From NCBI GenBank assembly GCA_040756995.1, contig JBFLYK010000001.1, positions 372,001 to 436,000 of the forward strand: 64,000 nucleotides of DNA. The letters run 5' to 3'. The translations under genes were made by a program, and so were the position numbers. Source of the DNA: BP-133 sp040756995 (GTDB lineage Bacteria; Actinomycetota; Acidimicrobiia; IMCC26256; BP-133). The notes under the pieces were generated by a model. It did no database searches. It saw nothing but the letters and a program-made list of their open reading frames with translations, and was not told the origin of the DNA. Of this stretch, positions 33,136 through 42,385 are shown in pieces; the stretch's first letter is position 1, and each line of letters begins with the position of its first letter.

Positions 33136-34008
33136 ATGAGCATTACGAAACTAGGCCACGTCGAATTGCGGGTCACTGACCTCGACCGCTCGTTGACGTT
33201 CTACACCGAAACCATGGGTCTGGGGGTCACTGACGAAGCGAACGGCAGCGCCTTTCTCCGAGCGAGCACGCCCCATCACGAGCTCACCCTCACGCAGGCC
33301 GAAAGGCCCGGCGTCGAGCACTACGCCTGGCGGGTCGGTGCGCCTGAGGACCTCGACGAGTACGAGAAGCTGCTTCGATCCCACGGCTTCGAGACCGAGC
33401 GGTTCGAGGGCGAACCTGGCCAGGACGTAGGAGTCCGGTTCACCGACCCGGCCGGGATGAAGGTCGAGCTGTACTGGGAGATGGAGCCGGCTGGCAGCAA
33501 GGGCCGTACGCGCGGCGGCGTGTCACCCGAGCGCATCTCCCACATCGTCTTTGCCACCAGCGCCCTTGACGAGTTCGTGGCGCTGTACCGTCGCGTGTTC
33601 GGATTCCAGGTTTCCGACTGGATCGAGTCTCCGGCCGGAACCGTCGGCTGCTTCTTGCGCTGCAATCCCGATCACCACACACTGGCCGTCCTCCGTGCGC
33701 CGGTCCCCGGCGGGTTGCACCACGTCGCCTGGTACGTGCCGACCTTCGACGGTCTGAAGAATGCCGCCGACGCCATCGTGGAAGGCGGGCACGAGATCGA
33801 GTTCGGTCCCGGTCGCCACGGGATCGGGGAGAACACCTACCTCTATTTCCGGGATCCGGATCGCATGCGGCTTGAGGCGACTGGGGAGATGCTCTTCCTG
33901 CCGGACAGTGACTACCAGCCCTGTGTGTGGAAGGCGGAAGAGTTCGGCCGGGCACTCAGCGCCTGGGGTCAGGTGCCGCCGGAATCGTTCACCACCGAGG
34001 TCGTGTGA
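33136..34008 (+). CDS. Type I extradiol dioxygenase (catechol 2,3-dioxygenase family)
   Basis: The 290-aa VOC-fold protein has two glyoxalase-like domains. Domain 1 starts KLGHVELRVTDLDRSLTFY. Domain 2 starts RISHIVFATSALDEFV, with iron ligand His136, then His195/196 in GGLHHVAWYV and Glu247 in DRMRLEATG. It cleaves a catechol meta to the hydroxyls with Fe(II). The reading frame begins at ATG with GAGTGAAGCC upstream, 4 bases after the cupin stop. This is the second ring-cleavage enzyme of the region beside the MhpB-like one. Confidence 0.92.
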   Translation: MSITKLGHVELRVTDLDRSLTFYTETMGLGVTDEANGSAFLRASTPHHELTLTQAERPGVEHYAWRVGAPEDLDEYEKLLRSHGFETERFEGEPGQDVGVRFTDPAGMKVELYWEMEPAGSKGRTRGGVSPERISHIVFATSALDEFVALYRRVFGFQVSDWIESPAGTVGCFLRCNPDHHTLAVLRAPVPGGLHHVAWYVPTFDGLKNAADAIVEGGHEIEFGPGRHGIGENTYLYFRDPDRMRLEATGEMLFLPDSDYQPCVWKAEEFGRALSAWGQVPPESFTTEVV

Positions 34009-34052
34009 GACCCCGAGAAAAAGGGAATCCCGGCCCTTTGCACCGGCCCACT

Positions 34053-34068
34053 GACATTCTAATATGGA
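34053..34068. promoter_or_regulatory. GACAT-TCTAAT-ATGGA palindrome before the Liv operon
   Basis: The site is 32 bp upstream of the start of the substrate-binding protein. It fits the 5-6-5 arrangement of the other CAT-NCTANN-ATG sites (imperfect right arm), so the uptake operon is probably co-regulated with the HpaB, SDIMO and ribF operons. Confidence 0.5.
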
Positions 34069-34099
34069 AGTGCAACGAGGATTGGCGGAGGAGGGACCG

Positions 34100-35674
34100 A
34101 TGAACAGGTACAGGAGGCTCGGTGTCGCCGTGACCGTCGCGGTCTGCTTGGTCGCGGCCGGCTGCGGCGGGGACGTCGATCGGGCCGCGAAAGCGCCGCA
34201 GCCGGGCACCGGGGCCGCGCCGACTGAAGAGCCAGCGGCGGCACCGGTCCCTTCAGAGCAGCCGTCTGACAGCGCCGCCCCGGCCCCAGCGGCCCCGGGC
34301 CCGGAGTCCAGTACAGCCGATACAGCGCCGGCGGCCGGAACCGGTTTGCCGGCCGGGAGGCCGGCCCCGTCCGGTTCGTCGGCTGGGTCGAAGACGCCGG
34401 CGTCCGGCCCTAAGCAGTCGCAGGCGGCTTCGCCGACTCCCGGCCCTACGCCACGGCCGACGGGTCCGAGCGGCGGCCAGACGGGGGCTTCGGGGGCGGC
34501 TCCGACCCCCGGAGCACCGGGCACGCCGGCGGCGCCGTCCGGCCCGGTGACGACTGACGTCGGGATCAGCGACACCGCGATCAAGATTGGGATGCCGTTC
34601 GGCCTCGGTGGGGCGCTCGGGCCGTTCTTCAAAGACCTCGAGAAGCCGGCCATCGCCGTGTTGCGCGAGGCGAATGACGCAGGTGGGATCAACGGTCGGA
34701 AGTTCCAGTGGATTCTGGAAGACACCCGGTGGGACGTGAACACCGGCAGCGCGGCGGTGAAGAAGCTGGTCGAGCAGGACAAGGTCGCCTTCCTGGTCGG
34801 CTGGGAGCACTACACCTGCAACACCGTGGCCGCCTATGTCGACCAGGTGAAGGTGCCGATGTTCGGGTGCGAGGGCTCAGCCGACGACCAGTACCACCAC
34901 GCCTTCATGTTCCCGTCGACGTGCTCGAGCTTCCGGACGTGGTCCCACGTGGCAGGGAAGTACATCACCGAGAACATGGGCAAGAAGATCTACGTCATCA
35001 CCCACAACACTCCCGGGAACACGGCCGGCTTGAACGAGTTCAAGTACGCGGTGCAACAGGGAGGCGGAAAAGTCATCGGTGAAGCTCAGGTCCCATTCGA
35101 TCACAGCGACTACACCCCGCAGGTTCTGGACATGCGGCAGAAGAACCCCGACGCCATCTACAGCTGGATCCATCCCGATCAGACCGTGAAGCTGTACCTG
35201 GCTATGCAGCGCCAGGGCTACAAGCCGAAGATCCTGAACTCGACCGAGTCGCTGCCCCAGGGCGTCTGGCGAGGAATCGGGGACGCGGCCAAGGGCGCAC
35301 TGATGCTGGCCTGCAACTCGTTCGTAAAGAACGCGACCGGCTTCGTGCAGACCACGACGCGTTACTACCCGCAGACGTCCGCCACCCTTTTCAGCTGGTC
35401 GATGTTCGGCTTCGGTGGCGCCAAGGCTCTGGTCGAAGGACTACGTCGCGCTGGCCGGAACATGACTCGGCCCGCCGTGATGGCGGCAGTGGCCAACGGT
35501 CAACCGATTGACGTCGGCGGGACTGTACCGGGCGGCGGCATGGTCTACCGTCCCGGGAACCCGCCGCCGAACCACCTCGGCACGTGGCTCTACTCGTGGG
35601 ATGGCAACGACTACGTCGACATCAGTAAGGGGTGGATCATGGATCCGTACCCCGACCGCACGACCAACTTCTAG
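34100..35674 (+). CDS. Liv-type ABC transporter substrate-binding lipoprotein
   Basis: The 524-aa precursor starts at ATG after GGAGGAGGG. It has a lipoprotein signal (VAVCLVAAGC, lipobox Cys near residue 24), a long Pro/Ala/Gly/Ser linker (to about residue 150) and a Peripla_BP_6 domain (from VGISDTAIKIGMPFGLGG). It should capture the substrate outside the membrane and hand it to the permeases encoded next. The linker of about 125 residues is unusually long for this family. Position and operator site suggest an aromatic or aromatic acid ligand rather than an amino acid. Confidence 0.92.
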   Translation: MNRYRRLGVAVTVAVCLVAAGCGGDVDRAAKAPQPGTGAAPTEEPAAAPVPSEQPSDSAAPAPAAPGPESSTADTAPAAGTGLPAGRPAPSGSSAGSKTPASGPKQSQAASPTPGPTPRPTGPSGGQTGASGAAPTPGAPGTPAAPSGPVTTDVGISDTAIKIGMPFGLGGALGPFFKDLEKPAIAVLREANDAGGINGRKFQWILEDTRWDVNTGSAAVKKLVEQDKVAFLVGWEHYTCNTVAAYVDQVKVPMFGCEGSADDQYHHAFMFPSTCSSFRTWSHVAGKYITENMGKKIYVITHNTPGNTAGLNEFKYAVQQGGGKVIGEAQVPFDHSDYTPQVLDMRQKNPDAIYSWIHPDQTVKLYLAMQRQGYKPKILNSTESLPQGVWRGIGDAAKGALMLACNSFVKNATGFVQTTTRYYPQTSATLFSWSMFGFGGAKALVEGLRRAGRNMTRPAVMAAVANGQPIDVGGTVPGGGMVYRPGNPPPNHLGTWLYSWDGNDYVDISKGWIMDPYPDRTTNF

Positions 35675-35685
35675 GCCGCCACATC

Positions 35686-36600
35686 ATGAGCCTGTTCCTG
35701 TCCCTCACCGTGGCTGGGATCTCCGTAGGCGTCCTCTACGGGATCCTCGCGGTCACACTGGTGTTCGTGTACCGGACGAGTGGCGTGCTCAACCTCGCTC
35801 AGGCGGGGTTGAGCGCGCTGGCCGCCACGATGTACGGCGTGCTGATCGCCGACATCGGCTACAGCGTGCCCTTGGCCGTGTTGGTCACCGTCCTGATCGG
35901 TTTGGCTTACGGGCTCCTGTCGTTCCTTGTCGTGGAGTACGTCGTGAGAGACAGTTCGCCGCTCAACCAGACGATCGCGCTCCTCGGGATCCTGGTCGGG
36001 ACGATCGCGATCATGGCGATCTTCGACATCAATGGCCGGCAGGCCGCACCGCCGCTTGTCGAGGGACCAGCGGTGAAGATCGGCAGCATCTTCGTGTCGC
36101 GCCACGAGGTGGCCTCGTTCATCATCGGTCTGATGATGGCCTTCGGTCTCCAGGCACTGCTGACGCGGACCCGCATGGGCACGGCCATGCGGGCGATGGC
36201 CGAGAGCCGGCAGGGAAGCCTTTACTGCGGGATTTCGCTGCCGCTCGTCTCCCTCAGTCTCTGGCTCCTGACCGGCGCGCTGGTAAGCATCGGTGGTGTC
36301 CTCCTCTCGCCGCTGGTCTCGCCGACTGGCCCCAACCTCGTGTCAGTGCTAGTGATCGCGTTGGGGGCGGCCACGTTCGGTGGACTGGTCAAATTCCCGC
36401 AAGCCTTTGTCGGTGGCATCGTCCTCGGCGTCGTCACCAGCCTGTCGGCCCGGTACGTCCCCGTGCTGGGCCTGCGTGATGCCCTGCCGGCCATCCTCGT
36501 GTTGCCGCTCATGGCACTGGCCCCTAATGGAATAGGGTTCGAAGGGCTTCGCCGGATAGGGACACTCCTCGGTGCCGGATCGTGGGCGGGTGGCCGATGA
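35686..36600 (+). CDS. Liv-type ABC permease (LivH-like)
   Basis: The 304-aa integral membrane protein has about eight hydrophobic helices and the BPD_transp_2 signature (VYRTSGVLNLAQAGLSAL). The ATG lies 11 bases after the substrate-binding protein gene. It overlaps livM by ATGA. It forms half of the inner-membrane channel of the uptake system. Confidence 0.93.
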   Translation: MSLFLSLTVAGISVGVLYGILAVTLVFVYRTSGVLNLAQAGLSALAATMYGVLIADIGYSVPLAVLVTVLIGLAYGLLSFLVVEYVVRDSSPLNQTIALLGILVGTIAIMAIFDINGRQAAPPLVEGPAVKIGSIFVSRHEVASFIIGLMMAFGLQALLTRTRMGTAMRAMAESRQGSLYCGISLPLVSLSLWLLTGALVSIGGVLLSPLVSPTGPNLVSVLVIALGAATFGGLVKFPQAFVGGIVLGVVTSLSARYVPVLGLRDALPAILVLPLMALAPNGIGFEGLRRIGTLLGAGSWAGGR

Positions 36601-37703
36601 CGACGCTAGGTCGGCACGGTCGCAAGCTCGCGACTCTCGCCGTGCTGAGCGCGGCGGCATTGGTGCCCGCCGTGCTCGGCCGGTACTGGGCGTTCGTGGC
36701 CGCTACGGCCATCGGTTTCTCGCTGTACGCCCTCAGCATTGTCGTGATCACCGGGTTCACCGGCCAGATCTCATTGGCCCAGGCGAGCATCGGCGGGATG
36801 GGAGCGTTCTTCGCTTCCGCGGCGATCTACCAGGTCGGGCTGCCCTACTACGCGGGCATCCTGGCTGGTATTGCGGTCGCGGTGGCGGCGAGCGTTCTCA
36901 TCGGACTGCCGTCGCTACGGTTGCGGGGCTTGCAATTCGCGGTGGCGACATGGTCGTTCACGCTCTTCACCGACCGGTTCATCTTCACGTGGGACAAACT
37001 CGGCTACAAGGGTCTGACCGGGGTGCCACTCCAGCGACCGGTGATCGCGGGGGTGAACTTCGCCGACGACTCCCGCTACTACTACCTGTTACTGGCCGTC
37101 GGATTTTTGGTGTTCTGGCTGGTCGGGAACCTTCGCAACAGCGGGCTCGGGGCGGCGCTCAACTTGGTGCGCGACGACGAAATCGCCGCGGCGGCGATGG
37201 GAGTCCACGTCGCTCGGGCCAAGCTGGCTGCCTTCGCCGTCTCCGGCGCGCTCGCCGGGCTCGCAGGGATCATCATGGCGTCGCTGGTGTTCCGGGTGCT
37301 GGCCATTTCGTTCAGCCCGATCGTCTCGGTCAACTTGTTGGCCATCGCCGTCATCGGGGGCGTTCGGATGATCTCGGGCGCGGCACTGGCGGGAGCGATG
37401 TTCGCGGCAGTGCCGGAGCTCCTGCGGGTCTTCCGCTCGCTGCAAGGCGAGAAGTGGCTGCTGTTCCTCGGAGCGTTTCTCATTTTTGCCCAGTGGCTTG
37501 GAACCGGCGGACTGGCCGGGGCAGCGGAGCGGCTCTGGCTGACGGTACGGCGGGCGAACGCTACCCATCGCCTCCGTGTCGGGCCAGCCGCCGGGCGACC
37601 CCTGGCCGGGGTCGGACTGGGACGCAGGCCGAGGCCGGGCCTCGTTCCTCGGTCCGGTCGGGTTTCTGCGCTACTGGCCCCAGGGGAGCTGGTGATCCGA
37701 TGA
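36597..37703 (+). CDS. Liv-type ABC permease (LivM-like)
   Basis: The 368-aa protein has 8-10 hydrophobic segments and the signature SIVVITGFTGQISLAQASIGGMGAF, as in LivM permeases. The C-terminal 45 residues (RVGPAAGRPLAGVGLGRRPRPGL) are a cytoplasmic Arg/Gly/Pro-rich tail not typical of the family. It overlaps the LivG ATPase gene by ATGA. Confidence 0.92.
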   Translation: MTTLGRHGRKLATLAVLSAAALVPAVLGRYWAFVAATAIGFSLYALSIVVITGFTGQISLAQASIGGMGAFFASAAIYQVGLPYYAGILAGIAVAVAASVLIGLPSLRLRGLQFAVATWSFTLFTDRFIFTWDKLGYKGLTGVPLQRPVIAGVNFADDSRYYYLLLAVGFLVFWLVGNLRNSGLGAALNLVRDDEIAAAAMGVHVARAKLAAFAVSGALAGLAGIIMASLVFRVLAISFSPIVSVNLLAIAVIGGVRMISGAALAGAMFAAVPELLRVFRSLQGEKWLLFLGAFLIFAQWLGTGGLAGAAERLWLTVRRANATHRLRVGPAAGRPLAGVGLGRRPRPGLVPRSGRVSALLAPGELVIR

Positions 37704-38491
37704 GCTCCCTTCTTGAAGTGCGGAACGTGTCTGTGTCGTTCGGGGCGTTGGCCGCGCTGCGCGAGGTCTCCTTCTCGGCCCAACCGCACCAGCTTCTCGG
37801 GCTCATCGGGCCCAACGGAGCGGGCAAGACGACCATGTTCAACGCGCTGTCGGGATTTGTCGCCGCCAACGGGTCAGCGCTTCTCGACGGGGTGGAACTG
37901 ATGCGGGCTCCCAGTTGGAAGCGGCCGAACCTCGGCCTCGGCCGTACGTTCCAGACGCCGCGACTCCTGCTCGGCGCCAATGCGGTCGCGAACGTCCGTC
38001 AGGGGATCCTCGAAGAGCGGGCGCCGTCGATTCTGGCGCAGATGGTGCGTACGCCACGGGTTCGGGCCACCGAGCGGGAAGCGATCGAGCGAGCCAACCA
38101 GTTGCTCGACAGCATCGGCTTTCCCTACCAGCGCGACGTCCCGCTGTCACTCCTGCCGTTCGGGGCGGAACGATTCGTGGAGATTGCCCGCGCCCTCGCC
38201 TTGCGGCCGAAGGTTCTGTTGCTCGACGAACCAGCGGCAGGGCTCCACGTCCAGGAACGGGATCTGCTACGGGAGGTCCTGCGCCGCCTCGTCGACCGGT
38301 CGCTGTGCGAAGCGGTGGTGCTCATCGAGCACGACATGTCGCTCGTCAACGAGGTGTGCGAACACATCGTCGTACTCGACGGCGGCGAGGTCCTGACCGA
38401 CGGTCGCCCAGCGGAGATCCAGGCTGACCCGCGGGTCATCCAGGCCTATCTGGGCGTCGTCCCGACTGACGAGCAAGAAATACGCGTCTGA
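37700..38491 (+). CDS. Liv-type ABC ATPase (LivG-like)
   Basis: The 263-aa ATPase has Walker A GPNGAGKT, Q-loop FQTPRL, Walker B VLLLDEPAAGLH and H-loop IEHDMSLV. The family signature is degenerate: LSLLPFGAER instead of LSGGQ/LSYGxQR. It energises the Liv permeases. The second ATPase (LivF) is not adjacent but lies 1.9 kb downstream, behind two unrelated exported/membrane genes. Confidence 0.92.
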   Translation: MSSLLEVRNVSVSFGALAALREVSFSAQPHQLLGLIGPNGAGKTTMFNALSGFVAANGSALLDGVELMRAPSWKRPNLGLGRTFQTPRLLLGANAVANVRQGILEERAPSILAQMVRTPRVRATEREAIERANQLLDSIGFPYQRDVPLSLLPFGAERFVEIARALALRPKVLLLDEPAAGLHVQERDLLREVLRRLVDRSLCEAVVLIEHDMSLVNEVCEHIVVLDGGEVLTDGRPAEIQADPRVIQAYLGVVPTDEQEIRV

Positions 38492-38546
38492 ACAGAGCGT
38501 GCCGGCCGGTCCAGCCGGCGCATGAGCAAGGGGGAGATGACAAAAA

Positions 38547-39929
38547 ATGAGGACTGGCAAGCGGCTGCGGCTGCGAGGCCGAGTCGTCGTCGGAGGAATG
38601 ACCGTCGGACTGCTCGTCAGTGGTGCCAGTTGGGGCGGGAAGATTCCGACCGCAGGAGCGGCGGCACCGGCCGGCCAATATTACGCCGAGGCGGAGGCTT
38701 CGCCGTTCAAGGGCGACTTCGGTAACGGTGACTTGGCCCTGGGGGACGGCGCGGCCGCCCTCACCGTGGCCCGGATCTCGGACACGCCTGACGCCTTCGG
38801 CAAGGCGTTCGCGATGTATCCGGGGTTCTTTGCCTACTTCACGCTCTACCCCGGCGCGGCGGGCGGCGGAGGATTCGCCGGGCTACCCCCACTGCCGGGT
38901 GCCGTTGAGATCCAGCGGAGCCAGTCGGGTTCGGAGCGCAAGGACGCCACCATCGGTAACCTCGACCAGGGCGGTCTGGTGATAAAGGGCGGTGCGGCCC
39001 AGAGCGACGTCGACGCCGAGGTGCCCAAAGCAACCAGCGAGGCAAGTGTGACCCGGCTGGCACTGCCCAGCGGCGTCGTCGTCGGGGGCATGCATAGTTC
39101 GTCGTCGTCCGGCGTGGAGGGGCTCGATCTTGTGTCGCGGGCGGTGGCTCATGCCAGCGAGATTCGAATCGGCGCTCTGTCGATCAAGTCGATGCAGCTC
39201 GTCATTTCGGTGCGCAAGGCCGTCGACGGCAAGCTGACCGTCGACAGCGGTGTCAACTTCACCGGTGCGATGGTCAACAACATCCCGGTCCAGATCGGCC
39301 CGTTCGGAGTGACGGCGGGTTCGAACGGGGCGCCCGGCGTGGGCGACCGCAGTGAAGAGGTCGAGAAGGCGCTGAGGAGCTCAGGTGTCCAGTATGTCCG
39401 CGGCGGCCGACTGGAACGGGTTGAGCGGGACGGTAACGTCGAATTGCGGCGAGACGGGCTGAGCTTCCGCTTCAACGCGCCAAGCGGTCCATGGGGGCAG
39501 GAATACGGCGGAGGACGGATTGGCTACACCGTCGTTCGGCTCGGTGGCGCGGCTATGGCGCCGTCCGCGGATGAGAGCGGCGAGATCGGTGTGGGGACGA
39601 CCAGCGCCGCGGCCGGCAGTCTGGCGATCAGCCGCCCGGCCGCCATGGCCACGGTGAACGAGGTTCGCTCCATCCCGACGAAGCCGTCGACGGCGATCAA
39701 GTCTTGGACCGCCGTTCCGGTCGGTTCCCGTTCGCACAACTCGGAGAATACGACTGGGAGCGGGGCGAGGATCCAACCAGTGCTTCTCGCCGCGTCCGAC
39801 CCACCAGCAGCGGACCGCGCGCGGGCGACACGGACGGTGGAGCGGGCGTACCTCATCGGAGCAGTTCTCGCCATCGCGCTGGCGGGGAGCGCTCGCTTTG
39901 CCCTCCGGTCTCGTGCCCGCCCGCTCTAA
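38547..39929 (+). CDS. Exported protein of unknown function (460 aa) within the Liv operon
   Basis: The protein has an N-terminal signal sequence (VVVGGMTVGLLVSGASWGG), a long extracytoplasmic region rich in Gly, Ala and Ser with beta-like stretches (SIKSMQLVISVRKAVDGKLTV, GMHSSSSSGVEGL) and one C-terminal hydrophobic helix (AYLIGAVLAIALAGSARFAL) followed by Arg residues. This is the outline of a surface protein anchored at the C-terminus, but there is no LPxTG motif. No domain is recognised. Its position between LivG and LivF suggests a partner of substrate uptake. Confidence 0.65.
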   Translation: MRTGKRLRLRGRVVVGGMTVGLLVSGASWGGKIPTAGAAAPAGQYYAEAEASPFKGDFGNGDLALGDGAAALTVARISDTPDAFGKAFAMYPGFFAYFTLYPGAAGGGGFAGLPPLPGAVEIQRSQSGSERKDATIGNLDQGGLVIKGGAAQSDVDAEVPKATSEASVTRLALPSGVVVGGMHSSSSSGVEGLDLVSRAVAHASEIRIGALSIKSMQLVISVRKAVDGKLTVDSGVNFTGAMVNNIPVQIGPFGVTAGSNGAPGVGDRSEEVEKALRSSGVQYVRGGRLERVERDGNVELRRDGLSFRFNAPSGPWGQEYGGGRIGYTVVRLGGAAMAPSADESGEIGVGTTSAAAGSLAISRPAAMATVNEVRSIPTKPSTAIKSWTAVPVGSRSHNSENTTGSGARIQPVLLAASDPPAADRARATRTVERAYLIGAVLAIALAGSARFALRSRARPL

Positions 39930-40008
39930 CGAACAGCAGCGGACCGCTCTGACGGAATCACAGCGGGCCGCGTCCCGACATTGCAGCACCGCAAAGGGGG
40001 AACACATT

Positions 40009-40422
40009 GTGGCAACCGTGGACGTGAGCAACGGGCCGGCCGAGGAAGCGTCCGAGCAAGTCGGAGGCCGGTGGAGCTGGGTCGTCCGAGACGATCCCGG
40101 GCTGGCGCTCGGCTGGTTGCTCGTGGCTGCCGGCGTCGCGGCGATCGTCGCTGGGTACCTCGGGCTGAGAACCCAGCCGGACGTACTCGGTCAGATGCCC
40201 TATGTCGTGACCGGCGGCCTCGGCGGGTTGGCCCTGGTTGCCGCCGGCGGGATCGTCATCGGGTCGGCCGGCATGCGACAGACGAACCAGCGTCTCGGTC
40301 GCCTGGAGCAAGCTCTCGTCGCGCTCGAGGAGGAGATCCTCGGTGAGTTCGACCTCATCCACGCCGGGCAGGACGGCCCGGTCGTCTCAGCAGCGCGGCA
40401 CCGGGCCACGACCGATGTCTGA
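40009..40422 (+). CDS. Small membrane protein (137 aa) within the Liv operon
   Basis: The start is GTG after AAAGGGGG. Two hydrophobic helices (LALGWLLVAAGVAAIVAGYLGL and VVTGGLGGLALVAAGGIVIG) are joined by a short loop and followed by a coiled-coil-like tail (QRLGRLEQALVALEEEILGEFD). I do not recognise the family. It overlaps the LivF gene by 8 bases, which suggests a coupled product, perhaps a linker of the exported protein with the transporter. Confidence 0.65.
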   Translation: MATVDVSNGPAEEASEQVGGRWSWVVRDDPGLALGWLLVAAGVAAIVAGYLGLRTQPDVLGQMPYVVTGGLGGLALVAAGGIVIGSAGMRQTNQRLGRLEQALVALEEEILGEFDLIHAGQDGPVVSAARHRATTDV

Positions 40423-41377
40423 GGTCGCCGTCGTCCCAGCTGATGACACCCCCGGAGTTTCGCGTCGCCCTGAGGAGGCACTCCAGGTCCGCGGTCTCAG
40501 GGTCTCATGGGGAGCCGGTGTCGCGGTCGAGGGCGTCGACCTCGACGTGCGACCCGGGCGGGTGACGTGCCTACTCGGCGCCAATGGCGCTGGGAAGTCC
40601 AGCATCGTCAACGGCATCACCGGGAACGCCCCGCGGATAAGAGGGTCGGTGAGGTTCCAAGGGTGTGAGCTGGTCGGCCGGCGGCCCTGGACGATCGTCA
40701 AAGCTGGCGTCGTCCAAGTGCCTCAGGGGAGGATCCTCTTTCCGGGCTTGACGGTCGTCGAGAACCTCCGCATGGGCGGCTTCGTGCGCGGTCGGCGCGC
40801 CACTAGTGAAGGGATCGATTACGTCTTCGAGCTGTTCCCCCGGATCGCCGAGCGGGCCGACACCCCGGCGGGAAAGCTGAGCGGAGGCGAACAGCAGATG
40901 GTCGCAATTGGCCGTGGGTTACTCGCCCGGCCGAAGATCCTGCTGATCGACGAGATGTCACTCGGGCTCGCCCCCAAGATCGTCCTTCAGCTCTTCGAGT
41001 ACCTCCACGGCATCGCGGCCGATGGCCTCGGTGTGCTGATCGTCGAGCAGCTCGCCCACATGGCGCTGCTGCACAGCGACTACGCCTATGTGATGCGGAC
41101 CGGGCGGATCGTCCTGGAGGGCCCAGCAGCGGATCTCCGCAGTGACGAACGCGTCATCCGCATGGCATACCTCGGTGAGGAACAGCTCGAAGGCACGGCG
41201 AGTTCGACCAACCCTCGCCCGGCGTCCCTTGGCGCCGTCTCCCCTGGCCGTAACGGCGCCATGCGCCTCTTGCGGCGCCGGGGGGACGCCGGGCGGCTCG
41301 CCCACATGCTCGGCGGCGCCCGGGCCACCGACCGTCCGGCCCCGGCCGTTTCCGTCGGACATGGCCGCCACCGATAG
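40415..41377 (+). CDS. Liv-type ABC ATPase (LivF-like)
   Basis: The 320-aa ATPase has Walker A GANGAGKS, signature LSGGEQQMVAIGRGL, Walker B ILLIDEMSLGLAP and H-loop VEQLAHMA. A C-terminal extension of about 70 residues rich in Arg and Pro follows the usual end. The gene completes the Liv system whose other parts are at 34.1-38.5 kb, despite two intervening membrane-protein genes. The two stop codons around 41377 and the overlap with the next gene indicate a continuous operon. Confidence 0.9.
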   Translation: MSEVAVVPADDTPGVSRRPEEALQVRGLRVSWGAGVAVEGVDLDVRPGRVTCLLGANGAGKSSIVNGITGNAPRIRGSVRFQGCELVGRRPWTIVKAGVVQVPQGRILFPGLTVVENLRMGGFVRGRRATSEGIDYVFELFPRIAERADTPAGKLSGGEQQMVAIGRGLLARPKILLIDEMSLGLAPKIVLQLFEYLHGIAADGLGVLIVEQLAHMALLHSDYAYVMRTGRIVLEGPAADLRSDERVIRMAYLGEEQLEGTASSTNPRPASLGAVSPGRNGAMRLLRRRGDAGRLAHMLGGARATDRPAPAVSVGHGRHR

Positions 41378-41942
41378 CCGGGTAGCGTACCGGGGACGGC
41401 GCGGGGGCAGGCGCGGCCTCGCCGTCCTCGGCGCGTTTGCTGCCCCGCTCGCCGTTGGACTCGTCCTTCTCGGTGATCGGGTGGCACCGGACGGATCGGA
41501 TGCGCTGCGCACATTCGGTGCCGCCACGATCGACGTCCCCGCCGGTTGGGAGGCGCCCTCCTCCCGTCCCCACCCCGATCCCGAGGAGGCATTCGAGATC
41601 CAGCGAAGCGAGGGAGGCCGGCTGGTGGCCGCGGCCGTCCTCCTGAATGGGATCGCCGATGTCCAACAGGCGGTCGAACAGAACGGTGGCGTGGTCCTCA
41701 ATCGCCAGTCGTCACATGTCGGCGGCCAACCGGCCGAGCTCGTCGAATCGACCAACCTCACCCGGTGGCGCTACGTCGACGTGGTGATCCGCTCGGCCGG
41801 CCTCACGGTATCGCTTCGCTGGGATCCGGCTCGCGAGGACCGCCAGGTCATGGACAAGATTCTGAGCGGAATCTCACTGAGCCCACCGTCGGGCTTCGAC
41901 GGCCCGATCCCGATGCCGGGCCAGCATGGAGCTGGCTCCTGA
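41361..41942 (+). CDS. Membrane-anchored protein with PsbP/DUF1795-like extracytoplasmic part (193 aa)
   Basis: A hydrophobic N-terminal anchor (GLAVLGAFAAPLAVGLVLLG) is followed by a region beginning ATIDVPAGWEA and ending SGISLSPPSGF, a layout seen in secreted PsbP-like or DUF1795 folds. The start overlaps the LivF gene by 17 bases. No catalytic residues are evident. It may bind a hydrophobic ligand outside the membrane before it reaches the transporter. Confidence 0.55.
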   Translation: MAATDSRVAYRGRRGGRRGLAVLGAFAAPLAVGLVLLGDRVAPDGSDALRTFGAATIDVPAGWEAPSSRPHPDPEEAFEIQRSEGGRLVAAAVLLNGIADVQQAVEQNGGVVLNRQSSHVGGQPAELVESTNLTRWRYVDVVIRSAGLTVSLRWDPAREDRQVMDKILSGISLSPPSGFDGPIPMPGQHGAGS

Positions 41943-41977
41943 CGTATTTCGGAACACCGACACGGAGGTGGTAACAG

Positions 41978-42373
41978 GTGTCAAAGAAGGTTCTCTCGCC
42001 TGAATGGATGAAGGAGTACGCCGAGCTCTGGAACGCGACGCCGGTCACCCGCGACGGGACCCGGGACCTCACCATGGTCATCGAGTACCGCCTGAAGGAA
42101 GACCCGTCGCGGGCCGGGCAGATCCATGTGGTCGAGGGCGAGGCGATCTACGGGGGAGCCCCGGTCGAGGGGAAGAAACTCGACTACCTACTCACCGCCA
42201 AGCTGGAGGACTGGAAGCGGCTCGGCGAAGGGAAGCTTGCCCCGAAGCCGGCCATCATGTTCGGCACGATGAAGTTCAAAGGCTCGTTGATGGTCGCGCT
42301 CGGTCATCTGCCCTCCCTGGAAGAGGCCATGCGCATGTTCGGCAAGATTGAAGACACGGACTGGTCCGTGTAG
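41978..42373 (+). CDS. SCP2 sterol-carrier-like protein, copy 2
   Basis: The 131-aa SCP2-like domain starts at GTG after GGAGGTGG. It is similar to the protein at 7120-7509: LSPEWMKEYAELWN, MFGTMKFKGSLMVALGHLPSLEEAM. It lies between the Liv system and an ABC system, so it may hold a hydrophobic substrate in the cytoplasm after import. Two related SCP2 proteins in one region argue for a poorly soluble substrate. Confidence 0.85.
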   Translation: MSKKVLSPEWMKEYAELWNATPVTRDGTRDLTMVIEYRLKEDPSRAGQIHVVEGEAIYGGAPVEGKKLDYLLTAKLEDWKRLGEGKLAPKPAIMFGTMKFKGSLMVALGHLPSLEEAMRMFGKIEDTDWSV

Positions 42374-42385
42374 CGCCTCGGGCTG

